Assembly (NCBI GenBank): GCA_964485395.1
Contig: CAZAJF010000001.1
Location: 183,055 to 247,054, forward strand
Reading direction: 5' to 3'
Length of the DNA: 64,000 nt
Source: JANNSO01 sp964485395
Lineage (GTDB): Bacteria > Spirochaetota > Spirochaetia > Treponematales > UBA12059
Shown here piece after piece: positions 7,189 to 15,603 of this stretch. A program made the position numbers and the translations under genes. Every line of letters begins with the position of its first letter. Within the stretch, counting starts at the first letter, position 1. The notes beneath the pieces are model-generated. The model did no database searches. It worked only from the letters and a program-made list of their open reading frames with translations, and had not been told where the DNA came from.

Positions 7189-9373
7189 GTTCTTCTTCCA
7201 TGGTGTGCAGATAATCGCAGGCGGGATTGATGCATGCCTTGTGCGTGCCGCTCTTCTTGTCGAAGCGCTCCACGAGGAACCAGCCGCACTTGGGGCAGTA
7301 CGTATTGATGGGCTTGTAATACGTTATGAAGTCGCATTCGGGATAGCGGGAACAGCCGTAGAATTCGCGGCCTCTTCCCTTGGCCTTGCGCCTGGCTACG
7401 ATCTCGCCTGTGCAATCCGGCCTCGGGCAGCGCGCCAACGGCACCGATTTGGTGTTGCGGCAGGCGGGGAAGCCCGAGCATGCCAGGAAAAAACCGAATC
7501 GGCCGAGTTTCTTGAGCATGGGCTTGCCGCATTTTTCGCAGACGGCGTCCGTAACCTCGTCGAGCGTGCCCCGGTAGGATTTCAGCGTCTCCATCAATTC
7601 GTCCAGATGCTTCTTGAACGGAACGTAAAAATCCTTGAGGGCGCCTACCCAGTCTTTCTTGTTCTCCTCCACGTTATCGAGGAGCGTCTCCATGTTGGCT
7701 GTGAAATCGGCGTTTACGACGTCGGGGAACGATTCCACGAGGATGTCGTTTATGATGCGCCCCAGCGTCGTTGGCACGAGCTGCTTGTTCTCGCGCGTCA
7801 CGTAGTAGCGCTCGAGCAGCACGGAGATGATGGGCGCGTAGGTAGAGGGCCGGCCGATGCCTTTTTCCTCGAGTATCTTTATTATGGAAGCGTCGGTGAA
7901 GCGCGCCGACCCCTGGGTAAAATGCTGCTCGGGCCTGTAGCCTTCGAGCTTCAGCTCCTCGCCGACCTGGAGCTCGGGCACCGTGGAATCCTTGTCTTCC
8001 TTGGATGCTAATAATTTTATAACCTTGTAGAAGCCCTTCTCCACCACCCTCGTCGCGTTGACGCGGAACATGGCCTCGCCCGCCTGTACCTCCACGGAGG
8101 TGGAGCGCATCTTGGCGGGGGTCATCTGGCTAGCCACGAAGCGTTCCCAGATTATTCCATAGAGCTTTTGCTGGTCCTTGTTCAGGTATTCCTTTATCGA
8201 GTCGGGCGTATATTGGATCATCGTCGGACGGATGGCTTCGTGCGCGTCCTGGGCCTTCTTGTCGCTCGCGTATACGACGGCCTCGGCGGGAAGCTCGGCC
8301 GGGAAATTCTTTCCGAGGAATTCGCGCACTTCCTTGATCGCGGTATCGGAAACCCGCACGGAGTCCGTTCTCATGTAGCTGATGAGACCAATGCGCGTAT
8401 TTCCTATATTGATGCCTTCGTACAGCTGCTGCGCGATCTGCATCGTCTTCTTGCTCGTGAACCCAAGGCGGTTCGCCGCGGTCTGCTGGAGTTTCGACGT
8501 AGTGAACGGCGGCTTGGGCCGCATCGTCTTTTCGGTTTCCTTTATGTCACGCACCGTGCAGGGCTTGTTCTTGATCGAAGCCATTACCTTGAGCACGGCA
8601 TCCTCGTTTTTCAGGTCGGTCTTTTCTCCCGCGCAGGAAAAGAGCTCGCCGGAAAAGGCGAAGCGCCCCTTCTTGAAATCGGCCTCGAGCGACCAGTATT
8701 CCTCGGGTATGAAGGATTCCACTTCGCGCTCGCGCTCGCAGATGAGGCGCAGTGCCACGGACTGCACGCGTCCGGCGGAGAGCCCGTTCTTCACCTTTTT
8801 CCAAAGGAGCGGGGACAGGCAATACCCTACGACGCGATCCAGGACCCGGCGCGCTTTCTGGGCGTTCACCTTGTCTTCGTCGATCAGGCGCGGCGCGCGC
8901 ACGGCCTCCTGAATGGCCTGCGGCGTAATCTCGTTGAATACGATCCTCTTGATGTCGAGCCCGGCGGTCTTCTGGTTCAGGGCGTTGCGGATATGGAAGG
9001 AAATAGCCTCTCCCTCGCGGTCATTATCGGAAGCGAGCAGGATGTTACCCGCTTTTTTGGCTTCCTTCTGCAATTCCTTGAGCAGCTTCGCCTTGCCCCG
9101 AATGGTGAGGTACTCCGGCGCGAAATCGTGCTCCACGTCCACGCCGAGCCTCGATTTAGGAAGGTCGATGAGGTGCCCCATAGAGGCCAGCACGACATAC
9201 TTGCTTCCCAGATACTTTTCTATCGTCTTGGCCTTGGCGGGCGATTCCACGATGACCAGGGTTGTTTTCTTGGCGGCGGCGCTTTTTTTCGCCGCGGCGC
9301 TTTTCTTGGTGACAGTCGTTTTCTTCGTCAGCGCTGCCGTTTTTTTAACAGCGGTTTTTTTCTCGATCGCCAT
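7172..9373 (-). CDS. topA: DNA topoisomerase I
   Basis: Type IA topoisomerase (733 aa from the chosen start) that relaxes negative supercoils. A Lys/Ala/Thr-rich N-terminal extension of about 35 residues precedes the TOPRIM domain (TTLVIVESPAKAKTIEKYLG). The acidic SDNDREGEA motif is at about 115-123, and the nucleophilic Tyr is at about 333 in GLISYMRTDSVRVS. Three C-terminal four-cysteine zinc fingers follow (starting at CEKCGKPML, CPRPDCTGEI and YCPKCGWFLV). The start ATG at 9373 has AGGAG 8 nt upstream; the longer frame from 9391 begins before this SD. Its 3' end overlaps xerC. Confidence 0.97.
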   Translation of the reverse strand: MAIEKKTAVKKTAALTKKTTVTKKSAAAKKSAAAKKTTLVIVESPAKAKTIEKYLGSKYVVLASMGHLIDLPKSRLGVDVEHDFAPEYLTIRGKAKLLKELQKEAKKAGNILLASDNDREGEAISFHIRNALNQKTAGLDIKRIVFNEITPQAIQEAVRAPRLIDEDKVNAQKARRVLDRVVGYCLSPLLWKKVKNGLSAGRVQSVALRLICEREREVESFIPEEYWSLEADFKKGRFAFSGELFSCAGEKTDLKNEDAVLKVMASIKNKPCTVRDIKETEKTMRPKPPFTTSKLQQTAANRLGFTSKKTMQIAQQLYEGINIGNTRIGLISYMRTDSVRVSDTAIKEVREFLGKNFPAELPAEAVVYASDKKAQDAHEAIRPTMIQYTPDSIKEYLNKDQQKLYGIIWERFVASQMTPAKMRSTSVEVQAGEAMFRVNATRVVEKGFYKVIKLLASKEDKDSTVPELQVGEELKLEGYRPEQHFTQGSARFTDASIIKILEEKGIGRPSTYAPIISVLLERYYVTRENKQLVPTTLGRIINDILVESFPDVVNADFTANMETLLDNVEENKKDWVGALKDFYVPFKKHLDELMETLKSYRGTLDEVTDAVCEKCGKPMLKKLGRFGFFLACSGFPACRNTKSVPLARCPRPDCTGEIVARRKAKGRGREFYGCSRYPECDFITYYKPINTYCPKCGWFLVERFDKKSGTHKACINPACDYLHTMEEEHVAEN

Positions 9374-9405
9374 GCTCAATTCTCCTGACACCTTCTAACA
9401 ACATG

Positions 9406-9423
9406 GGGAATCAGCCGATTCCC
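9406..9423. repeat. Perfect inverted repeat between dprA and topA
   Basis: GGGAATC and GATTCCC (7-bp arms) flank a 4-nt loop in the 63 bp between the dprA stop and the topA start codon. There is no T-run on either strand, so it is not a typical intrinsic terminator. It could be a processing site or operator just upstream of the topA SD. Function unknown. Confidence 0.5.
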
Positions 9424-9436
9424 TCTCGCGCACAAA

Positions 9437-10363
9437 TCAGTAAACCAGGCATTCGCCTGCCGTCTCGCCCGTATGAGAGCCTTCGCGGACGTACCAGTCG
9501 GCGTAGATGTCGCCGATTCCAGAGACGAGCCTCGCGCCTTCGGAGACCAGGGCGTCCGAGCCCCTGGATTTCGTTCCGCCGGCGCAGGCTTCCGCTACGA
9601 AAACATCACGCCCTTCCTCAAGGGCGAAGGATGCGGTGATGAGCGCGCCCGAGCCCGCGGGAGCCTCGATGACCAGCGTCGACCTGCAGAATCCCGCGAT
9701 TATCCTGTTCCGCTCGGGAAATGTCCAGCGCGAGGGAGGGAAACCCGGCGGATACTCCGATACCAGGCAACCGCCCTTGGCCAGCATGGCCGCTGCCACG
9801 TCGCGGTTCCCTTTCGGGTACACGCCGTCTATCCCGCAGCCAAGCACGGCGCAGGTGGGGCTTCCGCCCGCCATGGCGCCGCGATGGGCCGCTGTATCGA
9901 TTCCGCGCGCCAGGCCGGATACCACCACCAAGCCGGCTTCCGAGGCCGCTCTCGCCAAGGAAAAAGCGCTCTCAAGCCCGCGGCCCGTAGGAAACCGGGT
10001 ACCGACGACGGCCAGGGAGGTTCCGCCCATGACGGGCATGCTTCCCCGGACGTACAGCATATACGGGGCTCGGGAAATCTCGCGCAGGATTCCTGGATAC
10101 GCCTCGTCGAACCAGCTGCAGGCCGTAATCCCGTGCTTGGCGAAATAATCGCCGTCCGCGCGGGCAGCGTCCTTCCACGCCTCTGGTTCCCACGGCGCGT
10201 CTTTAAGCCGGCGTCCGACGATCTCCTCGAGATATTCCCTTGAAATCCTCGCCGGATCGAACCTCCCGTCCAGGATGTCGTCCAGCAGTATTTTTTCGCG
10301 CGCGCTCAGGAACGGCATCCGGGCGAGCGTCAGCCTTTCGGGCCGGGTCGTTTCACGAGCCAT
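9437..10363 (-). CDS. dprA: DNA-processing protein DprA (Smf)
   Basis: DprA (308 aa) binds incoming single-stranded DNA and loads RecA; most bacteria keep it even without known competence. It has an N-terminal helical region (about 1-95) and a Rossmann-like DprA core with SGLARGIDTAAHRGAM, LGCGIDGVYPKGNRD, FPERNRIIAG and APAGSGALITASFALEEGR, all diagnostic. The short C-terminal segment contains no obvious winged-helix DML1-type extension. The start overlaps the upstream lipoprotein gene by 11 bp and has no strong SD; MPFLSAREK (about residue 16) is an alternative start. The gene also sits in this position (smf) in treponemes. Confidence 0.95.
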   Translation of the reverse strand: MARETTRPERLTLARMPFLSAREKILLDDILDGRFDPARISREYLEEIVGRRLKDAPWEPEAWKDAARADGDYFAKHGITACSWFDEAYPGILREISRAPYMLYVRGSMPVMGGTSLAVVGTRFPTGRGLESAFSLARAASEAGLVVVSGLARGIDTAAHRGAMAGGSPTCAVLGCGIDGVYPKGNRDVAAAMLAKGGCLVSEYPPGFPPSRWTFPERNRIIAGFCRSTLVIEAPAGSGALITASFALEEGRDVFVAEACAGGTKSRGSDALVSEGARLVSGIGDIYADWYVREGSHTGETAGECLVY

Positions 10364-11111
10364 ACATCAGATCCAGTATTTTCTTCTTGTTTTCCTCGGC
10401 CTGCTTGCGCTTATCCTTCGATGGATTGACTTTTATTATCCTGTCATAGGCGTCCACGGCGTCCTGGAAGCGCTCCACCGAATAAAGCGTGCGGGCGTAC
10501 AGGAACATCGCGTCGCTGTTTTTCGTGTTTATGGCCAGGAAACGCTCCAGGTACGGAATGGCCTGGTCCGGCCGGTCGAACTCGAATACGTACAGCACCG
10601 CGAGCCCGTACATGGAATTGGTCCCGCTCTCGTTCAGCTTTATCGCCGTCAAGTACGAGGCTTCCGAGGTCTTGAGCCATGCCTCGCGCGAAGCGGGGCC
10701 GGCATTGATGTCCGCCGAGGCCACCCTGGAAAGATAGGCGGCGCACATTCCGGTTATATGATATAAACTGGAATTCTCGGGGTAGTAGTGCAATGCCTTG
10801 AGGGCGGCGTCGTACGCTTCCCCGAACATAAGCTTGTCGAGGTAGACGGTGGCCAGGATCCGCCAATAGGTGCCTACCTTCGCGTTCGCCTCCACGGTTT
10901 TTTGAACCACCGCGTAATATTCGTCTATCCCTTTTTTCAAGTCCTCGATGGTCCTCGGCGTAGCTCCGACCTTCGAACGCTCGTCGATATCCAGCATGCG
11001 CTTGAGCCAATTCTTTTTTTCGCCTTGGCAGCCCGTAAACAGCGAAATGACCGAAAGGCATACAAACGCCGTCAGGATCGTCCTTCTTCGGAAAAAGCTA
11101 GAATTTTTCAA
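10353..11111 (-). CDS. TPR-containing lipoprotein
   Basis: A 252-aa predicted lipoprotein. The start is set at TTG 11111 because AAGGAGG lies 7 nt upstream; the ATG frame from 11177 precedes this SD. From TTG the protein has a basic n-region (MKNSSFFRRR), a hydrophobic stretch and the lipobox LFTGC with Cys28, so it should be exported and lipidated. The rest is helical with at least three tetratricopeptide-like repeats (for example AYDAALKALHYYPENSSLYH and AIPYLERFLAINTKNSD), ending in a charged VNPSKDKRKQAEENKKK stretch. The gene lies between xerD and dprA. Treponemes have a comparable gene of unknown role here. By context it may be an envelope scaffold for division; this is inference only. 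Confidence 0.85.
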   Translation of the reverse strand: MKNSSFFRRRTILTAFVCLSVISLFTGCQGEKKNWLKRMLDIDERSKVGATPRTIEDLKKGIDEYYAVVQKTVEANAKVGTYWRILATVYLDKLMFGEAYDAALKALHYYPENSSLYHITGMCAAYLSRVASADINAGPASREAWLKTSEASYLTAIKLNESGTNSMYGLAVLYVFEFDRPDQAIPYLERFLAINTKNSDAMFLYARTLYSVERFQDAVDAYDRIIKVNPSKDKRKQAEENKKKILDLMYGS

Positions 11112-11180
11112 AGTACTGTCCTCCTTAATGCGTTTACTGCCCGAATCGGCCGCTCGCTTGCGATTCCGCCCGGCCACCGG

Positions 11181-12098
11181 TCAGGAGCCGCTGGCTGGAA
11201 TCTTGGCATGCCCGTCCAGGTCGGGAAAAAAAGCATGATGCGCCTGCTCCAGATATTCCGCGTCAACGTGCGTATAGATTTGCGTGGTGGCGATATCGGC
11301 ATGGCCCAGCAATTCCTGTACGGTTCTGAGATCCGCTCCACCCGCCAAAAGGTGGGTGGCGAAGGAATGGCGCAGCGTATGGATTTTTCCTTCCACGCCG
11401 CTGGTCACGCGAAGCTCGGAAAACCTCTTCCAGACTCCCTTTCGGGAAATGCCCTTCCCCGCGCGATTGAGAAAAACCCGGTTATTCCGTTTCGTCTTGT
11501 CGAGTTGGGGGCGTCCTTCGTCAAGATACAGCTTCAGCCATGATAACGCCTCTTCGCCGAAGGGAATGATGCGCTCTTTTCGCCTTTTGCCGGTTATGCG
11601 CAAGATGCGCTCCTTCATGAAAACCATGTCGAAGGTAAGCGTTGCCGCTTCGGTGATGCGGAGCCCGCACGAATAGATCAGCTCGAATAGCGCACGGTCG
11701 CGAAGCCCTCCGGGCGTGGTTATGTCTATGGCCAAAAGTATCCTGTCTATCTCGTCCGCCTTGAAAACGTCGGGAAGGCTGCGTTCCTGCCTCGGGGTTT
11801 CTATGAGTTGGCCGGGATCGTCCTGCCTGATGCCTTCGATGCGAAGAAATTTAAACAAGCCGCGGATGCCGGACACGATCCTGGCCATGGTTCTGGGCGT
11901 CAGGTTCATGCCCCGCCTCGCGATGAGGTATTGCAGCAGGTCGGAGGAGCCGGCGGTTTCCAAGGAGGACCCGTGCGCAGCCAGCCAGACATTGAGGCCG
12001 TTCGCCTCGCGCATATAGGCGTCGAGGGTAAGGGGAGAAAGCCTTTTCGTGGCGAGCAGCCATGAGGTGTATCTGTCCAGGACGCTGCGTTCGGGCAC
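11181..12098 (-). CDS. xerD: Tyrosine recombinase of the XerD type
   Basis: Second Xer recombinase (305 aa), likely partner of the protein at 6214-7188 for dimer resolution at dif. Catalytic signatures: Arg in GLRITEAATL, Lys in ITGKRRKERI, HTLRHSFATHLL, LGHADIATTQIYTHVDAEYL (His and Tyr). It uses a GTG start at 12098, 3 bp after the ftsZ stop, with GAGG upstream, so it is coupled to ftsZ. The ftsZ-xerD linkage places chromosome resolution next to cytokinesis. The XerD name rests on the closer match of its C-terminal region; XerC/XerD labels could be swapped. Confidence 0.88.
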   Translation of the reverse strand: MPERSVLDRYTSWLLATKRLSPLTLDAYMREANGLNVWLAAHGSSLETAGSSDLLQYLIARRGMNLTPRTMARIVSGIRGLFKFLRIEGIRQDDPGQLIETPRQERSLPDVFKADEIDRILLAIDITTPGGLRDRALFELIYSCGLRITEAATLTFDMVFMKERILRITGKRRKERIIPFGEEALSWLKLYLDEGRPQLDKTKRNNRVFLNRAGKGISRKGVWKRFSELRVTSGVEGKIHTLRHSFATHLLAGGADLRTVQELLGHADIATTQIYTHVDAEYLEQAHHAFFPDLDGHAKIPASGS

Positions 12099-12101
12099 GG
12101 C

Positions 12102-13394
12102 CTAAGCCTCGCTTCGCTCGCCGGCGGTTTTCATGCCCCGGAGAATCGTGGGTATCTCGAGCTCGTCCCCGTCGTTTCTGCCCATGAGGTAGGGTTTTGC
12201 CTTCGGGTCCACCATTTTTTTCCACTCGTCGTTGGAAAGGAAATTATCGATATCCCGGGCCGATTCCTTGCGCGCGCTTTGCACTGGAGCGGAAGATGCC
12301 TTGATCGAGCGCACGAATCCCGTGGCCACGACGGTAACCGCCACTTCTTCGGCGTACGCGGGGTCCGTTACGAGACCGGAAATGACGAGCGCGTCCTTGT
12401 CGGCCTTGTCCGTAATTATGGAGATTATTTCCTCGAATTCGCTGAGCGTAAAATTATCGCCGCCAGTTACGTTGATGAGGATATTGTTGGCGCCGTCGAT
12501 GCGCGCATCCTCGAGGAGCGGATTGGACACGGCTTTTTCCGCCGCTTCAACCGCGCGGTTGTCACCGGTCGCGCTGCCTACGCCCATGATGGCGTCGCCC
12601 TGGCCCTGCATCACCGTGCGTACGTCGGCAAAGTCGATGTTTATCTCGCCGGGGATGGTTATGAGATCGGAGATGCCCTGTACTCCCTGGCGCAGCACGT
12701 CGTCCGCAAGAAAAAAAGCTTCGCGTATCGGCGTGCGTTTTTCCACTACCTTCATGAGATGCTGGTTTGGAATCACGATGAGCGTATCCACGGACTGGCG
12801 CAACTTCTCGATGCCTTCTTCGGCGAGGCGCATTTTTACCCTGCCCTCGAAGCTGAAAGGCTTCGTAACCACTCCGACGGTAAGGGCGCCGAGCTCCCGC
12901 GCTATCTGGGCGATTACCGGAGCGGAACCGGTTCCCGTCCCGCCGCCCATGCCCGCGGTAACGAAAACCATGTCGGCTCCCCGCAACGCGTCCGCGATCA
13001 CGGCGCGATCTTCCATCGCCGCCTTCTCGCCCACTTCGGGCTTTCCGCCTGCGCCGAGGCCGTTGGTTACCTTTGCGCCGAGACCCAGTCTCGTCGGCGC
13101 CTTGGAGCGCGCGAGCGCCTGCAGGTCCGTATTGGCGACTATGAATTCGACATTGCGCACGCCCGCGTCCATCATGCGGTTCACCGCATTTGAGCCGCCG
13201 CCGCCCGCTCCTATAACTTTGATGATCGTAGGGCCGGGCTCTTCGAAATTCGAGGCTCCCGACGCCTTTGCCGACATCGCGACCTGTGCGGCTATTGCCG
13301 CAAGCGACGCTTGCGCCGCTTGCGCCGCTTGCGACGCTATGGTCGCGTGAACCTGCGCGAGTTCTTCCTTCTCGTCCACGAGCTTTACCGTCAT
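12102..13394 (-). CDS. ftsZ: Cell division GTPase FtsZ
   Basis: FtsZ (430 aa) is the tubulin homologue forming the Z-ring. An Ala/Gln-rich N-terminal extension of about 50 residues (QAAQAAQASLAAIAAQ) precedes the GTPase core (IIKVIGAGGGGSNAVNRM). The tubulin signature GGGTGTGSAPVIA and the T7 loop region (VDTLIVIPN... NIDFADVRTVMQGQGDA) are intact. The C-terminal conserved peptide is ELEIPTILRGMK, the usual FtsA-binding tail. The extension is encoded by short 9-bp GC-rich repeats (about 13290-13345). A strong SD (GGGGAGGGG) precedes the ATG at 13394. It lies 87 bp downstream of ftsA and 3 bp upstream of xerD. Confidence 0.98.
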   Translation of the reverse strand: MTVKLVDEKEELAQVHATIASQAAQAAQASLAAIAAQVAMSAKASGASNFEEPGPTIIKVIGAGGGGSNAVNRMMDAGVRNVEFIVANTDLQALARSKAPTRLGLGAKVTNGLGAGGKPEVGEKAAMEDRAVIADALRGADMVFVTAGMGGGTGTGSAPVIAQIARELGALTVGVVTKPFSFEGRVKMRLAEEGIEKLRQSVDTLIVIPNQHLMKVVEKRTPIREAFFLADDVLRQGVQGISDLITIPGEINIDFADVRTVMQGQGDAIMGVGSATGDNRAVEAAEKAVSNPLLEDARIDGANNILINVTGGDNFTLSEFEEIISIITDKADKDALVISGLVTDPAYAEEVAVTVVATGFVRSIKASSAPVQSARKESARDIDNFLSNDEWKKMVDPKAKPYLMGRNDGDELEIPTILRGMKTAGERSEA

Positions 13395-13481
13395 ATCCCC
13401 TCCCCAGTTTATATGCTTACCTCAAAATGCCCGCTGTATTCCCCGGCCATTGCCTGTCAGAGCGGCCGGAGAACGCGCGAG

Positions 13482-14735
13482 CTATAGAAATTCCTTGAAC
13501 CAATCGGAAAAGCGCTTGGCCAAGCCGTTGTTTTTCTGCTTGCCCTTGCCCTTGTCCTGTTTTTGCGGCTTGTCCTCGCGGTCGCCGGGCGCCATGCGTT
13601 CCGCCCCTATGAGCACGAGACCGACCGCCGTGGAAAAGGCTGGATTCCTGTATTCCTCGACCATCCCGCCGAGCGAAGCCGGAACCCCGACTCGTACGGG
13701 TATGCCGAATACGTCGAAGGCCAGCTCGGCCGCTCCCTGCATGAGGGAGCCTCCTCCGGTCAGGACGATGCCGCCCTTTATAAGGCGCCAATATCCCATG
13801 CTCTCGACCCTTTCGCGCACGAGCTTGAAGATTTCCTCCATGCGGGACTGTATCACGCCGGAAACTTTCGCCCGCGACACTTCCTGCGGGGGCCTTCCTC
13901 CTACGCCGGGCAGGATGACGGTGTCCTCCGCCTCGATGTGGGGCAGGTAGCAGGCGCCGCTCTCCTTCTTGATCCGCTCGGCGGCCTCAAGAGGTAAATT
14001 AAAAATAATTGACAGATCGTTGGACACCTGCGACCCGCCCACGCCCACGACCGTGGTGTAATACGGCGCGCCGTCGGAGTACATGAGCACGTCCGTGGTT
14101 CCGCCGCCAAGGTCTATGAGCAGGCAGCCGAGTTCCTTTTCATCGGGGGACAGGACGGCGCGGGATGCGGCCAGGCTCTGCAGGATGAGGCCGGACGCCT
14201 TGAATCCCGCGCGGTTCACGCAGCGGACAAGGTTTTGGGCCGTGGTCACGGAACCGGTTATGATGTGGACCTCGGCCTCGAGCCTCACCCCGATCATGTC
14301 GAGCGGGTCGCGGATTCCCTTCTGGTCGTCCACGATGAACGTTTGCGGGATTACGTGCAAGACTTCCCTGTCCATGGGAATCACCACGGCGCGGGCGGCC
14401 TCGATTACCCGATCGATGTCCTCGCGGGAAATTTCCCTGTTCTTTCCGGTTACGGCCACGACTCCCCTGGAGTTGATGCCTTCGACGTTGGAACCCGCCA
14501 CGCCGACGAAACAGTCCTTTACCTCGCGGCCGGACATCAGCTCGGCCGCCTCTACGGCTTTCGCGACGGATTGGAGCGTCGCCTCGATGTTTACCACGAC
14601 GCCCTTGCGGAGCCCGGTGCTCGGAGCCGTCCCGACGCCGGTTATTTCGAGGATTCCGGCTTCATTGTATCCGCCGATGACTGCGCAGGTTTTTGCGGTG
14701 CCGATATCCAGCCCGACTATCAGATTGTCACCCAG
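13482..14735 (-). CDS. ftsA: Cell division protein FtsA
   Basis: FtsA (417 aa from the chosen start) is the actin-like ATPase that tethers FtsZ to the membrane. Actin-fold motifs: NLIVGLDIGTAKTCAVIG (phosphate 1), CLLIDLGGGTTDVLMYSD (phosphate 2) and GIVLTGGGSLMQGA (adenosine). The C-terminal amphipathic helix KRFSDWFKEFL is the membrane anchor. The start is uncertain. The only well-placed SD (AGGAGG) sits 6 nt before an in-frame CTG at 14735, giving (M)GDNLIVGLDIG. The ATGs at 14789 and 14771 lack an SD and add 12-18 residues not expected in the family. The CTG start would overlap ftsQ by 8 bp, like the other junctions here. Confidence 0.93.
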   Translation of the reverse strand: MGDNLIVGLDIGTAKTCAVIGGYNEAGILEITGVGTAPSTGLRKGVVVNIEATLQSVAKAVEAAELMSGREVKDCFVGVAGSNVEGINSRGVVAVTGKNREISREDIDRVIEAARAVVIPMDREVLHVIPQTFIVDDQKGIRDPLDMIGVRLEAEVHIITGSVTTAQNLVRCVNRAGFKASGLILQSLAASRAVLSPDEKELGCLLIDLGGGTTDVLMYSDGAPYYTTVVGVGGSQVSNDLSIIFNLPLEAAERIKKESGACYLPHIEAEDTVILPGVGGRPPQEVSRAKVSGVIQSRMEEIFKLVRERVESMGYWRLIKGGIVLTGGGSLMQGAAELAFDVFGIPVRVGVPASLGGMVEEYRNPAFSTAVGLVLIGAERMAPGDREDKPQKQDKGKGKQKNNGLAKRFSDWFKEFL

Positions 14736-15603
14736 GGACGGCCTCCTTCGTACGATATACGAATGTATCATTACGAAAATCAAGTTCAAGGATATTCGGG
14801 GAAAGTCCCCGGGCCTCGACCACGTCGAGCACCAATAGAACGGTCTTCATCAGGTCGGAGTCGAAATTCACGCCCAGTCTCACCGGAATCCTGTAATTCA
14901 CGGGGTACATGAGCACCTCGATGCCCAACCCGGCCCTGTCGACGACCCGGAGCTCGGATACGCCGGACAGGAGAATTCCATTATCTTTACTTAACTTATC
15001 GAGAGAATCGAGCAGGGGCTGGAGCTTCTGGTCCAAGCGCATGCCGTAGCGGAGCCCGCGTATCTCGATGCCCGACAGGATCGGAAGCCTGTCCCGCCCC
15101 AGCGCCGCGGAAGGCGCGGCGAAGACGACCCCGCGGGAATCGACGCAGTGAGCGCTTATCCTGCCTTGCCCGTCGCGGGCATACACCAGGGCAAGCGCGG
15201 TGCGCTCGACTATCGCGACCAGCAAGGTGGAAGGAAAGCGTTTGCTTACCGCGGCTTCGAGGACGCGGGGATTCCCCTTGATGGACAGTGAAACCTTCTT
15301 GGCGTCCAGCTTGAAGATATTCGTTTTGGCCGGAACTCCCATCCATAGGATTATCTCCGATTCCGAAAGCGAAACGACGCCGCTCACGCGGACGATCTTT
15401 ACTTCGGTAAAGGGAATCCAAAAATAAATATACGCCAATACGAGGGCAAGCGCGGCGAGAACCGGAACGATCACCGCGAGAGCCCGGGGCAGGCGATGGT
15501 TTTTCGTATTTTCTGCCGATGACCGGCCTGTCTTGGACTGCTTGGAGGATGCTTTTCCGGCCGACGCTATGGCAGCGGGTTCTCGCCATACATACTCAGA
15601 CAT
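14728..15603 (-). CDS. ftsQ: Cell division protein FtsQ/DivIB
   Basis: FtsQ (291 aa) is a bitopic septal-ring protein linking early and late division proteins. It has a cytoplasmic N-terminus of about 38 residues, one TM helix (about 39-63, AVIVPVLAALALVLAYIYFW), then a POTRA domain (EVKIVRVSGVVSLSESEI) and the FtsQ beta domain. Start at 15603 (MSEYVWREP) gives an 8-bp overlap with the ftsW stop; the longer frame from 15630 lies further inside ftsW. The sequence is divergent but the topology and position between ftsW and ftsA fit only FtsQ. Confidence 0.9.
   Translation of the reverse strand: MSEYVWREPAAIASAGKASSKQSKTGRSSAENTKNHRLPRALAVIVPVLAALALVLAYIYFWIPFTEVKIVRVSGVVSLSESEIILWMGVPAKTNIFKLDAKKVSLSIKGNPRVLEAAVSKRFPSTLLVAIVERTALALVYARDGQGRISAHCVDSRGVVFAAPSAALGRDRLPILSGIEIRGLRYGMRLDQKLQPLLDSLDKLSKDNGILLSGVSELRVVDRAGLGIEVLMYPVNYRIPVRLGVNFDSDLMKTVLLVLDVVEARGLSPNILELDFRNDTFVYRTKEAVPG

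Noticed and set aside
6214..12098. The two tyrosine recombinases as integrases of a mobile element
   Set aside because: Both lie in a conserved housekeeping order with overlapping neighbours, have Xer-length catalytic domains, and no attachment-site repeats or phage genes accompany them.
13290..13345. Microsatellite in ftsZ as a phase-variable switch
   Set aside because: The 9-bp repeats are multiples of three, so length change would only alter the Ala-rich extension, not the reading frame.
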